The notes under the pieces were generated by a model. The model was not told where the DNA came from. It made no database searches and saw only the letters and a list, made by a program, of their open reading frames with translations. From UBA3775 sp964572955 (GTDB lineage: Bacteria; Bacillota; Clostridia; Lachnospirales; Lachnospiraceae), in NCBI GenBank assembly GCA_964572955.1, contig CAZNGY010000003.1:37740-101739 (forward strand): a DNA stretch of 64,000 nt, written 5' to 3'. Of this stretch, positions 1-7,920 are shown one piece after another (positions within the stretch are counted from its first letter, which is position 1; each line of letters begins with the position of its first letter). The position numbers and the translations under genes were made by a program.

Positions 1-1275
1 CGATTAATTTCCAAAGAAGAAAATATTGACAAAAAAATGGAATCCCTTGAAAAAAAAGAAGCCAGAATGAATCAAAAGGAAACTGAGCTGGATTCGTTAA
101 GAAACAAAGCAAAGGAGGCTGCTGATAAACAGCTTGCAGAGCTTGAAAGGATTTCAGGTTTAACCTCCGATAAGGCAAAGGAATATCTTTTACAAAGTGT
201 TAAGGATGATTGTAAACATGAAATGGCTGTCCTTGTTAAGGATTTAGAGTCTAAAGCAAGAGAAGACGCTGATAAGAAAGCAAAGGACATTGTTATTAAT
301 GCAATTCAGCGTTGTGCTGCTGATTACGTTACTGAGGCGACAATTTCAGTTGTGCAGCTTCCTAATGATGAGATGAAAGGGCGAATAATCGGTAGAGAAG
401 GTCGTAACATTCGTACGATTGAAACTCTTACAGGAGTTGATCTTATAATTGATGATACACCGGAAGCGGTAATTCTTTCATGCCATGATCCTATAAGAAG
501 AGAAGTGGCAAGAATTGCTCTTGAGAGGCTTATTATTGATGGACGTATTCACCCAACCAGAATTGAGGAAATGGTTGAAAAAGCTCAAAAAGAAGTTGAT
601 ACAGTTATTAGGGAAGAAGGAGAGGCGGCAGTTATAAAGACAGGCGTTCACGGACTTCATCCTGAATTAATAAAATTACTCGGTCGCATGAAGTTCCGTA
701 CCAGTTATGGACAGAATGCACTTAAGCATTCCATCGAGGTATCAATATTGTCAGGTCTTATTGCTTCAGAAATGGGACAGGATGTAAGAATAGCCAAAAG
801 AGCCGGACTTCTTCATGATATAGGTAAGTCAGTTGATCATGAAGTTGAAGGAACCCATGTTCAGATTGGTGTTGACTTATGTAAAAAGTATAAGGAATCG
901 GCGATTGTACTTAATGCGATTGAGGCACATCACGGTGACGTGGAGTTTGGTTCACTGATTGCATGTATTGTTCAGGCAGCAGATACGATTTCCGCGGCGA
1001 GACCGGGAGCAAGAAGAGAATCTCTTGAGACATATACAAACAGATTAACGCAGTTAGAAGATATAGCCAACAGCTTTAAAGGAGTTGAAAAGTCATTTGC
1101 AATTCAGGCAGGCCGTGAGGTAAGAGTTATGGTTTTACCTGAGCAGGTAAGTGATGATGAAATGGTACTTCTTGGCAGAGAATTAGCACAGAAAATTGAA
1201 AATGAGCTGGAATATCCGGGTCAGATTAAAGTAAGTCTGATTAGAGAGTCAAGAGTGACAGATATTGCAAAATAA
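1..1275 (+). CDS. rny: Ribonuclease Y (3' part; 5' end outside window)
   Basis: Endoribonuclease that starts mRNA decay at the membrane. The reading frame is already open at base 1, so the N-terminal membrane anchor and part of the coiled coil lie outside the window; 424 codons remain of a family usually about 510-520 residues long. Visible in order are a charged coiled coil, a KH RNA-binding domain (IIGREGRNIRTIE) and an HD domain with its metal-binding histidines and HD pair (AGLLHDIGKSVDHE). An internal ATG at 37 is not the real start because the family-type sequence continues upstream of it. A strong terminator follows directly. Identification is secure. Confidence 0.96.
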   Translation, partial: RLISKEENIDKKMESLEKKEARMNQKETELDSLRNKAKEAADKQLAELERISGLTSDKAKEYLLQSVKDDCKHEMAVLVKDLESKAREDADKKAKDIVINAIQRCAADYVTEATISVVQLPNDEMKGRIIGREGRNIRTIETLTGVDLIIDDTPEAVILSCHDPIRREVARIALERLIIDGRIHPTRIEEMVEKAQKEVDTVIREEGEAAVIKTGVHGLHPELIKLLGRMKFRTSYGQNALKHSIEVSILSGLIASEMGQDVRIAKRAGLLHDIGKSVDHEVEGTHVQIGVDLCKKYKESAIVLNAIEAHHGDVEFGSLIACIVQAADTISAARPGARRESLETYTNRLTQLEDIANSFKGVEKSFAIQAGREVRVMVLPEQVSDDEMVLLGRELAQKIENELEYPGQIKVSLIRESRVTDIAK

Positions 1276-1280
1276 TTGCT

Positions 1281-1315
1281 AGCTGTTCGCATTTAATGCG
1301 AACAGCTATTTTTTT
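1281..1315 (+). terminator. Intrinsic terminator of rny
   Basis: A perfect 12-bp stem (1281-1292 with 1296-1307) around a 3-nt loop is followed by a run of T residues. It lies 5 nt after the rny stop codon. Confidence 0.93.
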
Positions 1316-1420
1316 GAAAAATGACCTTTATTATGATATTTTCGTTAAGAGCTAAAAATGCCTAAATTATATTAATTGAATATGAAGAAAAAATAATATG
1401 GATAGAATCAAAAATACTTT

Positions 1421-1450
1421 TTGACAGAGTGTACATGTATACAATTTAAT
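1421..1450 (+). promoter_or_regulatory. Sigma-A promoter of the aminotransferase gene
   Basis: A consensus -35 TTGACA (1421-1426) is followed at 18 bp by TTTAAT (1445-1450). An 8-bp palindrome, TACATGTA (1432-1439), lies in the spacer. Transcription from here would give a leader of about 155 nt before the next gene. Confidence 0.6.
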
Positions 1451-1454
1451 ATTG

Positions 1455-1610
1455 ATTTTTTATGACATATGGATTAAAATGTAAAAGAGTATGGCTTAAT
1501 ACTGTAGCCAATAGTATTTCACGGGTATAAGAACAGAGCCTTAATTTGTGCCGAAGCGACATGAATTAGGAATATTTACCATGTGATTCGCTTCGGAATG
1601 GAGGATATAC
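1455..1610 (+). promoter_or_regulatory. Structured 5' leader of the aminotransferase gene, unassigned class
   Basis: This non-coding leader has two interleaved helices that could form a compact pseudoknot or be alternatives: TGGCT 1492-1496 with AGCCA 1506-1510, and AATACT 1498-1503 with AGTATT 1513-1518. A 9-bp hairpin (1551-1559 with 1588-1596) then ends next to the ribosome binding site at about 1600. I do not recognise a named riboswitch class. The rest of the 1276-1610 gap holds only the rny terminator and the promoter. Confidence 0.4.
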
Positions 1611-2810
1611 ATGTCATTAACACTTTCTGAAAAAGCAAAAAAGGTAAAACCATCTTCAACTCTTGCAATCACTGCTAAGGCGGGAGAACTTCGTGCACAG
1701 GGACAGGATGTTGTAGGATTTGGTGCAGGAGAACCGGATTTTTGTACTCCTGAAAATATAAAGAATGCTGCAAAGGCGGCTATAGATAACAACCAGACAA
1801 AATATACAGCTGCATCAGGTATGCCTGCACTTAAAAAAGTTGTTTGTGATAAATTTAAAAGATTTAACGGTCTTGATTATGAACCTTCTCAGATAGTTAT
1901 AAGCAATGGTGGAAAACATACATTAATGAATGTTTTCACAGCAATTCTTAATCCTGGTGATGAGGTAATTATTCCTGCACCATATTGGCTTAGCTATCCT
2001 GAAATGGTTAAGCTCGCAGATGGTGTTCCTGTTTATGTTAAATGTGGAGTTGAACAGAATTATAAAATTACTGCCCGTCAGCTTGCGGATGCCTGTACGG
2101 AAAAAACAAAAGCATTTATACTTACATCTCCAAGTAATCCGACCGGAATGATGTATTCTAAAGAGGAATTGGAAGAAATTGCGAAAGTTATCGTAGAAAA
2201 AGATATCTATGTTGTATCTGATGAAATTTACGAAAACCTTGTGTATGATAACAAGAAAGCAATAAGTATTGCATCATTAGGTGAAGAAATCTATAAAAGA
2301 ACAATTACATGTTGTGGTGTAGCTAAAGGATACGCAATGACAGGATGGAGAATAGGTTATTGCGGCGCTCCGGCAGATGTTGCAAAGCTTATGAGTTCAG
2401 TTCAGTCACATCAGACATCAAATCCAAATACTATTGCACAGGTTGCGACAATTGAAGCACTTAGCGGACCACAGGATTCAATTGAGACGATGAGAGAAGA
2501 ATTTAATAAGAGAAGATGCGTTATGTTTGAAAGATTGTCAAACATGCCTTATATAAAGACGATTAAGCCGGATGGTGCTTTCTACAGCTTTGTTGATGTT
2601 TCTGAGGTACTTGGTAGGAAACATAATGATGTTGTAATAAAAGATGTTTCAGTTCTTGCAAAAATACTTATTGAAGAATATCTTGTTGCCGTAATTCCAT
2701 GTACGGATTTTGGTTTTTCTGATCATATAAGACTTTCATATGCCATAAGTCTTGAACAGATAAACAAGGGCCTTGATCGAATTGAGAAGTTTCTTAATAC
2801 GGTTGCATAA
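1611..2810 (+). CDS. aspB: Class I PLP-dependent aminotransferase (aspartate aminotransferase type)
   Basis: A fold-type I aminotransferase of 399 residues, the normal length. Characteristic stretches are GAGEPDF near the N terminus, SPSNPTG, SDEIYENLVYD (the aspartate and tyrosine that bind the cofactor ring) and VAKGYAMTGWRIGY, which carries the PLP lysine and the motif after it. It resembles the AspB branch that transfers the amino group between aspartate and 2-oxoglutarate, but exact substrate choice cannot be read from sequence. The start follows the RBS GGAGGA. A long leader with hairpins precedes it, and nudF follows after 12 nt, so the two are probably cotranscribed. Confidence 0.9.
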   Translation: MSLTLSEKAKKVKPSSTLAITAKAGELRAQGQDVVGFGAGEPDFCTPENIKNAAKAAIDNNQTKYTAASGMPALKKVVCDKFKRFNGLDYEPSQIVISNGGKHTLMNVFTAILNPGDEVIIPAPYWLSYPEMVKLADGVPVYVKCGVEQNYKITARQLADACTEKTKAFILTSPSNPTGMMYSKEELEEIAKVIVEKDIYVVSDEIYENLVYDNKKAISIASLGEEIYKRTITCCGVAKGYAMTGWRIGYCGAPADVAKLMSSVQSHQTSNPNTIAQVATIEALSGPQDSIETMREEFNKRRCVMFERLSNMPYIKTIKPDGAFYSFVDVSEVLGRKHNDVVIKDVSVLAKILIEEYLVAVIPCTDFGFSDHIRLSYAISLEQINKGLDRIEKFLNTVA

Positions 2811-2822
2811 CAGGAGGCCGTA

Positions 2823-3365
2823 ATGGATAATGAATACAAACGTATAAACAGAGAATTGGTATATCAGGGTTCAATAGTAGGATTTTATAAAGATACCATG
2901 CAGCTTGGGGATGGTTCGATTCATTATTGGGATTTTATAAAACACCCGGGAGCAGCAGCGGTAGTACCGGTTGATGGTGATGGTAAAATTATTATGGTAA
3001 AACAATATAGAAATGCACTTAATCGTTATACCATAGAACTCCCGGCAGGTGGTAAAAATCCTGATGAGGACTATAGAACATGTGCGATGCGGGAATTAGA
3101 GGAAGAAACCGGATACAGGGCAGAAAAATGTGAACTTCTGACTGATATATATACTACAGTTGCCCTTATGGATGAAAGAATTCCGATTTATCTTGCAGAA
3201 AACCTTGTACCTACAAAACAGCATTTGGATGATGATGAGTTTTTGAATGTTGAAAAATATGATTTGGATGAGCTTGTTCAGATGATATTGGATTGTAAAA
3301 TTCAGGATTCAAAAACTATTTGTGGGTTACTTGCATATAAAACCAAAATGTCATCAAAAGAATAA
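2823..3365 (+). CDS. nudF: NUDIX hydrolase, ADP-ribose pyrophosphatase type
   Basis: A 180-residue NUDIX hydrolase. The Nudix box GX5EX7REUXEEXGU is complete: GGKNPDE, seven residues, then RELEEETGY; its glutamates bind the catalytic magnesium. Length and context fit the NudF/YqkG group, which hydrolyses ADP-ribose to AMP and ribose-5-phosphate. The start has an AGGAGG RBS 12 nt after the aminotransferase stop. In Bacillus subtilis nudF lies in the same neighbourhood as spoIIM and dacF, and that order seems to be kept here. Substrate is inferred from family and position. Confidence 0.9.
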   Translation: MDNEYKRINRELVYQGSIVGFYKDTMQLGDGSIHYWDFIKHPGAAAVVPVDGDGKIIMVKQYRNALNRYTIELPAGGKNPDEDYRTCAMRELEEETGYRAEKCELLTDIYTTVALMDERIPIYLAENLVPTKQHLDDDEFLNVEKYDLDELVQMILDCKIQDSKTICGLLAYKTKMSSKE

Positions 3366-3387
3366 AGAATTTGGATTATGGAATAAC

Positions 3388-3404
3388 ATGTCTGCTTCAG
3401 ACAT
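3388..3404 (+). other. Short hairpin after nudF
   Basis: A 7-bp stem (ATGTCTG 3388-3394 with CAGACAT 3398-3404) with a 3-nt loop. It has no T-run downstream, so it is not a terminator by itself. It may stabilise the mRNA 3' end ahead of the real terminator at 3446. Confidence 0.4.
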
Positions 3405-3425
3405 ACCATAAAAAAAAGGCTTAAA

Positions 3426-3923
3426 ATGACCAGAATATCATTCACAAAAGAACCGGAAAGATTTTTACCGGTTCTTTTTGTTTTAGAAGCTTTTTTACTT
3501 TTCATCATTTTACAAAATTTATTTAAAGGGTATGTAGTCATTAAGGCTGTTATACTGCCAAATTTAAAGGATAGTTTTACTGTTATGTTATCAGTACATA
3601 TGGTACTGATGTTATTCATATTAAACGGAAAACAATATAAAAGAAAAATTATAAGAATGTCAATAATATATGTTTTTTGGGTGTTTTTGGCAGCAATATC
3701 AAGTGCAAAATGGTATAATTCAGCAGGAATAAATGGATTAATAAAATCATTTATAGTTTTTGTGCCTATGAATTTTTTTGTTTATAAAGCGTATAAGCAT
3801 CTTGCTTTTAGTGAAAATGTGAAATATTGTTTCAGAGAGATGGCGAATTCTTTTTTTTGTGTATCTTTTGGTTGCTTTTTGCAATATGTTTTTTCCTACA
3901 TTATTGTATACTTTAATCTTTAA
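3426..3923 (+). CDS. Small polytopic membrane protein, possibly a divergent SpoIIM
   Basis: A 165-residue very hydrophobic protein with about four or five predicted membrane segments. The start at 3426 has a modest RBS (AAAAGG, 6 nt upstream). No family motif is unmistakable. It sits between nudF and dacF, where spoIIM lies in Bacillus, and the stretch GINGLIKSFIVFVPMNFFVY resembles the G-G-S-P-N pattern of clostridial SpoIIM. SpoIIM is a forespore-engulfment protein, normally about 200 residues or more, so this would be short and degenerate. A Rho-independent terminator overlaps codons 8-20, which is odd for an expressed gene. The function is inferred from synteny; it could also be a decaying gene. 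Confidence 0.6.
   Translation: MTRISFTKEPERFLPVLFVLEAFLLFIILQNLFKGYVVIKAVILPNLKDSFTVMLSVHMVLMLFILNGKQYKRKIIRMSIIYVFWVFLAAISSAKWYNSAGINGLIKSFIVFVPMNFFVYKAYKHLAFSENVKYCFREMANSFFCVSFGCFLQYVFSYIIVYFNL
3446..3484 (+). terminator. Intrinsic terminator of the aspB-nudF unit
   Basis: An 11-bp stem (3446-3456 with 3468-3478) with an 11-nt loop leads into a T-rich run. It lies inside the first codons of the downstream membrane protein gene. Confidence 0.75.
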
Positions 3924-3975
3924 AAATGAATTTTAGAGAATCATAAGTCATATTTATATAAAAAAAGAGTTCGAG

Positions 3976-5160
3976 TTGAAAAAAAGGGTCGTAATTACAG
4001 TATCATTGTTTGTTGTTATTTTTGTTGCAATAATCAAGTATGATACGGCAAATTCTAAAACCATTTCAGTTTCCGGCAATATTTTGATTGATGATTTTGA
4101 AACTGATACAGAATGTAACAGTTATATACTTATGGAAGGAAATACAGATACAGTTGTAACAGGAAAAAATATTAATGAAAGATTTGCTCCTGCAAGTATA
4201 ACAAAAGTTATGTCTTTGATACTTATTTATGAAGCATTAGATGAAGAACGTATAACGTTTGACGATATTGTTGCAGTAAGTGACCATGCCGCTTCAATGG
4301 GTGGATCTCAGATTTTTTTAGAGAGCGGTGAGAAAATGAAAGTGAGAGATTTGGTCAAAAGTATTATTATTTCAAGTGCAAATGATGCCTGTACGGCTAT
4401 GGCAGAGTATGTGGCAGGTACAGAAGAAACATTCGTAATGATGATGAATCAAAAAGCATTGGAACTCGGACTTAGTAATACTCACTTTATTAATTGCTGT
4501 GGATTAGATGCAGAAGGACATTATTCGAGTGCATATGATATTGCTGTTATGTCAGCATATCTGCTTGAAACCTATCCAAGGGTTCAGGAATATTCATTAA
4601 CATGGATGGATACGATTGTACATAAAACAAAAAATGGAGAAAAAGAGTTTGGACTTACTAATACAAATAAATTGCTTAAGTCGTATCAGGGAATAACCGG
4701 ATTAAAGACAGGTTCAACCGGAGATTCCGGATATTCTCTAACAGCAACGGCAGACAGGAATGGAACATTTTTTATTGCTGTCGTGTTGGGTGCGAAGACA
4801 ACTAATGAGCGTTTTTCACTTGCATCAACTCTTTTAGATTACGGTTTTGCTAACTTTAAAACGATCTTATTTGAGCCGGAAGAACTGAACTACGAAATTA
4901 ATATGAGTGGCTTTACAAAGGATAAGTATGAATTCAGACCTAAAGATATGGTATATGTACTTGTTCCTAAAGATATAAATAAATCGGATATGATAATTGA
5001 ACTGTCAGATGATGTAAAAAAGGATGCATCAAAATATATAGCACGTTCTATTATATACATAGATGATGAGGAGATTCTTGATGTAGAACTGTATAACAGA
5101 GAAAATATAGAACAATTATCTTATAAATATTGTATTATTAAAATGTTTAAATATATATAG
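3976..5160 (+). CDS. dacF: D-alanyl-D-alanine carboxypeptidase, DacF-like (PBP5 family)
   Basis: A serine-type D,D-carboxypeptidase (peptidase S11) that trims the terminal D-alanine from peptidoglycan stem peptides outside the cell. One N-terminal hydrophobic segment (about residues 4-21) serves as signal or anchor. All three penicillin-binding motifs are present: S74-I-T-K77 with the nucleophile, S134-A-N136 and K244-T-G246. A beta-rich C-terminal part follows; the protein has 394 residues. Translation begins at a TTG codon with only a weak purine-rich RBS. The nudF-spoIIM-dacF neighbourhood supports DacF rather than DacA, but the two are hard to separate by sequence alone. Confidence 0.87.
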   Translation: MKKRVVITVSLFVVIFVAIIKYDTANSKTISVSGNILIDDFETDTECNSYILMEGNTDTVVTGKNINERFAPASITKVMSLILIYEALDEERITFDDIVAVSDHAASMGGSQIFLESGEKMKVRDLVKSIIISSANDACTAMAEYVAGTEETFVMMMNQKALELGLSNTHFINCCGLDAEGHYSSAYDIAVMSAYLLETYPRVQEYSLTWMDTIVHKTKNGEKEFGLTNTNKLLKSYQGITGLKTGSTGDSGYSLTATADRNGTFFIAVVLGAKTTNERFSLASTLLDYGFANFKTILFEPEELNYEINMSGFTKDKYEFRPKDMVYVLVPKDINKSDMIIELSDDVKKDASKYIARSIIYIDDEEILDVELYNRENIEQLSYKYCIIKMFKYI

Positions 5161-5179
5161 ATAATTTTTTTACTTTTGC

Positions 5180-5208
5180 TTGACATAATTATCAAGGAGG
5201 AGTATCAT
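5180..5208 (+). promoter_or_regulatory. Sigma-A promoter of the trpB T-box transcript
   Basis: A consensus TTGACA (5180-5185) and TATCAT (5203-5208) are separated by exactly 17 bp. This places the transcription start at about 5215, just before the T-box stem I. Confidence 0.85.
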
Positions 5209-5214
5209 GGACAT

Positions 5215-5486
5215 ATATTTATAAACCGTTGAACGGGAAGAGTAACTGTTTGGATGATTTGCAGAGAGCTGTCGTTGATGTGAGTACAGTAATATGAAAA
5301 GCAGTGAATGGACCTGTGAGGGCGAACTGAAACCATTATCAAGGGAGTAGGAAAGACGTCATCTGCACGTTACAGCAGAGCATGTATATTTGTACATGGC
5401 AGAGTGCATTTTTTAACGAATGAAGTTAGGTGGTACCGCAGAAATGGTTTATTCCTGTCCTATCAGTATGATAGGGCAGTTTTTTA
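5215..5486 (+). promoter_or_regulatory. T-box leader, tryptophan-specific (specifier TGG)
   Basis: A tRNA-sensing transcription attenuator. Stem I begins around 5225, with the AGAGAGCTGT segment typical of T-boxes in its distal part. The specifier bulge reads GAA-TGG-ACC, so the specifier codon is TGG (5309-5311), which pairs with tRNA-Trp. The T-box sequence AGGTGGTACCGC (5428-5439) forms the antiterminator bulge that pairs with the uncharged acceptor end. The competing terminator is an 11-bp stem (5455-5465 with 5469-5479) plus TTTTTT. Uncharged tRNA-Trp should switch transcription of the downstream gene on. Specifier assignment was done by eye against the known T-box layout. Confidence 0.93.
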
Positions 5487-5514
5487 TTTTACAAAGAAAG
5501 AGAGGTTCATTACC

Positions 5515-6882
5515 ATGGAAAAAACAATTCCTTACAAAATTTATCTTGAAGAAAAGGAGATGCCAAAACAGTGGTATAATGTCCGTGCAGATATGAAAAA
5601 GAAACCGGCTCCATTATTAAATCCGGAAACACATAAACCTGTTACAGTAGATGAATTATCAGAAGTTTTTTGTAGAGAACTTGCTATTCAAGAATTGGAT
5701 GATACAACACCATATATTGAAATTCCGGAAGAAATCCGGGATTTTTACAAAATGTACAGACCATCTCCGTTGGTTAGGGCATATTGTCTTGAGGAAAAAC
5801 TTCAAACACCGGCTCATATATACTATAAATTTGAAGGTAATAATACATCCGGAAGTCACAAGCTTAATTCTGCAATAGCACAGGCATATTATGCCAAAAA
5901 ACAGGGATTGAAGGGTGTTACTACAGAAACTGGTGCAGGTCAGTGGGGAACAGCGTTATCTATGGCATGTTCGTATTTTGATCTTGATTGTCAGGTATAT
6001 ATGGTTAAGTGCTCATATGAACAGAAACCTTTTAGACGTGAAGTGATGAGAACCTATGGAGCAAAGGTAACACCTTCACCTTCAATGACTACAGAAGTGG
6101 GAAGAAAGATTAATGAAGAATTTCCAGGAACAACCGGAAGTTTAGGATGTGCCATATCTGAGGCTGTTGAAGCAGCAGCTTCACAGAATGGATACAGATA
6201 TGTATTAGGTTCAGTTCTTTCACAGGTACTTCTTCATCAATCAATAATTGGCCTTGAAACAAAGTCAGCACTTGATAAATATGGTGTTAAGGCTGATATT
6301 ATTATTGGATGTGCCGGAGGAGGCTCTAATGTTGGAGGTCTCATTTCACCATTTGCCGGAGAAATGCTCAGAGGAGAGGCTGATTATAAAATTATAGCTG
6401 TTGAACCGGCTTCATGTCCAAGTTTGACAAGAGGTGTATATGCGTATGATTTTTGTGATACCGGTAAGGTTTGTCCTCTTCAGAAAATGTACACACTAGG
6501 AAGCGGCTTTATTCCTTCATCAAGTCATGCAGGAGGACTTAGGTATCATGGTATGAGTTCCGTTGTTTCTGAATTATATGATCAGGGTCTTATTGAAGCA
6601 AGAAGTGTTGAACAGACAGAAGTATTTAATGCCGCAACAACGTTTGCACGTGTCGAGGGTATTTTGCCGGCACCTGAGAGTAGTCATGCAATAAAAGTTG
6701 CTATAGATGAAGCTATGAAATGTAAGGAAACCGGCGAAGAAAAGAATATTGTATTTGGTCTTACCGGAACAGGTTATTTTGATATGTTTGCATATCAGCG
6801 CTTCAATGACGGGGAAATGTCTGATTACATTCCGAGCGATGAAGAACTCTCTGCAGCAATTAAAAGACTGCCAAAGATGTAA
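5515..6882 (+). CDS. trpB: Tryptophan synthase beta chain-like protein (TrpB2 type)
   Basis: A PLP enzyme of the TrpB2 group that joins indole and serine to form tryptophan, often without a TrpA partner nearby. The PLP lysine is K116 in GSHKLNSA, and the phosphate-binding loop is GCAGGGSN. Its 455 residues fit TrpB2, which is longer than classical TrpB (about 400). The frame is open further upstream, but those codons are T-box and terminator sequence; the ATG at 5515 has AGAGAGG in front and begins the family sequence. No other trp gene is adjacent, so it may salvage indole. The TGG-specifier T-box independently supports a tryptophan role. Confidence 0.92.
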   Translation: MEKTIPYKIYLEEKEMPKQWYNVRADMKKKPAPLLNPETHKPVTVDELSEVFCRELAIQELDDTTPYIEIPEEIRDFYKMYRPSPLVRAYCLEEKLQTPAHIYYKFEGNNTSGSHKLNSAIAQAYYAKKQGLKGVTTETGAGQWGTALSMACSYFDLDCQVYMVKCSYEQKPFRREVMRTYGAKVTPSPSMTTEVGRKINEEFPGTTGSLGCAISEAVEAAASQNGYRYVLGSVLSQVLLHQSIIGLETKSALDKYGVKADIIIGCAGGGSNVGGLISPFAGEMLRGEADYKIIAVEPASCPSLTRGVYAYDFCDTGKVCPLQKMYTLGSGFIPSSSHAGGLRYHGMSSVVSELYDQGLIEARSVEQTEVFNAATTFARVEGILPAPESSHAIKVAIDEAMKCKETGEEKNIVFGLTGTGYFDMFAYQRFNDGEMSDYIPSDEELSAAIKRLPKM

Positions 6883-6949
6883 ATAATAAAAGCAGATATC
6901 AATAAGTCTTCTAATAATATTGGTTTTATAAACTGTATAAATATGTTAA

Positions 6950-6995
6950 AACAGATAATGTAGTAAAAACAGTCACTATGTTATCTGTTTTTTTT
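6950..6995 (+). terminator. Intrinsic terminator of trpB
   Basis: A 14-bp stem including two G-T pairs (6950-6963 with 6976-6989) is followed by a run of eight T residues. Confidence 0.85.
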
Positions 6996-7004
6996 ATGAA
7001 AAAA

Positions 7005-7034
7005 TTGGACTTATTTAAATTTAAATGCTATTAT
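7005..7034 (+). promoter_or_regulatory. Possible sigma-A promoter of the metallophosphoesterase gene
   Basis: TTGGAC (7005-7010) and TATTAT (7029-7034) are 18 bp apart, directly after the trpB terminator and 30 nt before the chosen start codon. Confidence 0.45.
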
Positions 7035-7063
7035 ATTGTGAGGATTTATTTGGAAGGTGTGAC

Positions 7064-7903
7064 ATGAAACTGATTGTATGTGCGTGCATCGCTTTATTTT
7101 TTCTTGTAACAATTCATATATTGTATGAATTGAAAAATATTGAAGTGACTCACATTAATATAGAATCTGAAAAAAAAGTTAACATAAGAATTGCACTTGT
7201 TTCCGATCTTCATAATTTTAATTACAAGGGAAAGAAAAAACTTTCGTTAATAATCTTGAAAGAGAAAGTTGATGTAGTCTGTATTCCCGGAGATTGTGTT
7301 GTTGCAGATAAATGCAGATATGAAAATTTCCTTGAATTTGTAAAAGAATTGCAGGAAATAAACATACCTGTTATTATGTCGTTTGGAAATCATGAATTAA
7401 AGTTAAAAAAGAATTTTGAAGATAAATTTGAGGATTTTCAAAAAAAACTGGAAAAGTTTGATGTGAAAGTTTTGGATAATTCATCAATCATATTTGATAA
7501 CGTATGTTTTATCGGATACACAAATCCTTTAAAACAGTATTCAAAATTCAAGAAAACATATAAGCTGGATTTGGATGAATTGCTTCTTGAACTACAAGCT
7601 TGTCCTGATAGGGAAGAATATAAAATTCTGCTTGCACATAATCCTATATATTTTGATGTTTATCAAAAATGGGGTGCGGATCTTGTTTTATCAGGACATC
7701 TTCATGGTGGAATTGTAAGGTTGCCGTTCGTTGGCGGTGTTTTATCACCTCAGACTTTTTTTAGAGGGAAGTATGATGCAGGAGAGTACAGAATAAATAA
7801 AAGTAAAATGTATGTTTCCAGAGGGTTGGGAGTACATTCAATACCGATACGTTTTATGAATCGGCCGGAAATCTCAATTATTGAAATCACCGGCAACAAT
7901 TAA
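7064..7903 (+). CDS. Membrane-anchored metallophosphoesterase (YkuE/YaeI-like)
   Basis: A 279-residue calcineurin-type phosphoesterase behind one N-terminal hydrophobic segment. The metal-binding blocks appear in order: SDLHN, PGDCV, GNHE, LAHNP and SGHLHGG. YkuE/YaeI members act on phosphorylated lipids or lipid-linked intermediates at the membrane, but substrate cannot be deduced here. An in-frame ATG at 7025 exists, yet the ATG at 7064 has the good RBS GGAAGG seven nt upstream and starts directly with the membrane helix, so I chose it. It is followed after 17 nt by scpA. Confidence 0.87.
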   Translation: MKLIVCACIALFFLVTIHILYELKNIEVTHINIESEKKVNIRIALVSDLHNFNYKGKKKLSLIILKEKVDVVCIPGDCVVADKCRYENFLEFVKELQEINIPVIMSFGNHELKLKKNFEDKFEDFQKKLEKFDVKVLDNSSIIFDNVCFIGYTNPLKQYSKFKKTYKLDLDELLLELQACPDREEYKILLAHNPIYFDVYQKWGADLVLSGHLHGGIVRLPFVGGVLSPQTFFRGKYDAGEYRINKSKMYVSRGLGVHSIPIRFMNRPEISIIEITGNN

Positions 7904-7920
7904 TTAACATAGGAGGAAAA

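Noticed and set aside
5404..5514. N-terminal extension of the trpB reading frame starting at 5404
   Set aside because: These codons are the T-box antiterminator and terminator. The ATG at 5515 has the RBS and begins the family sequence.
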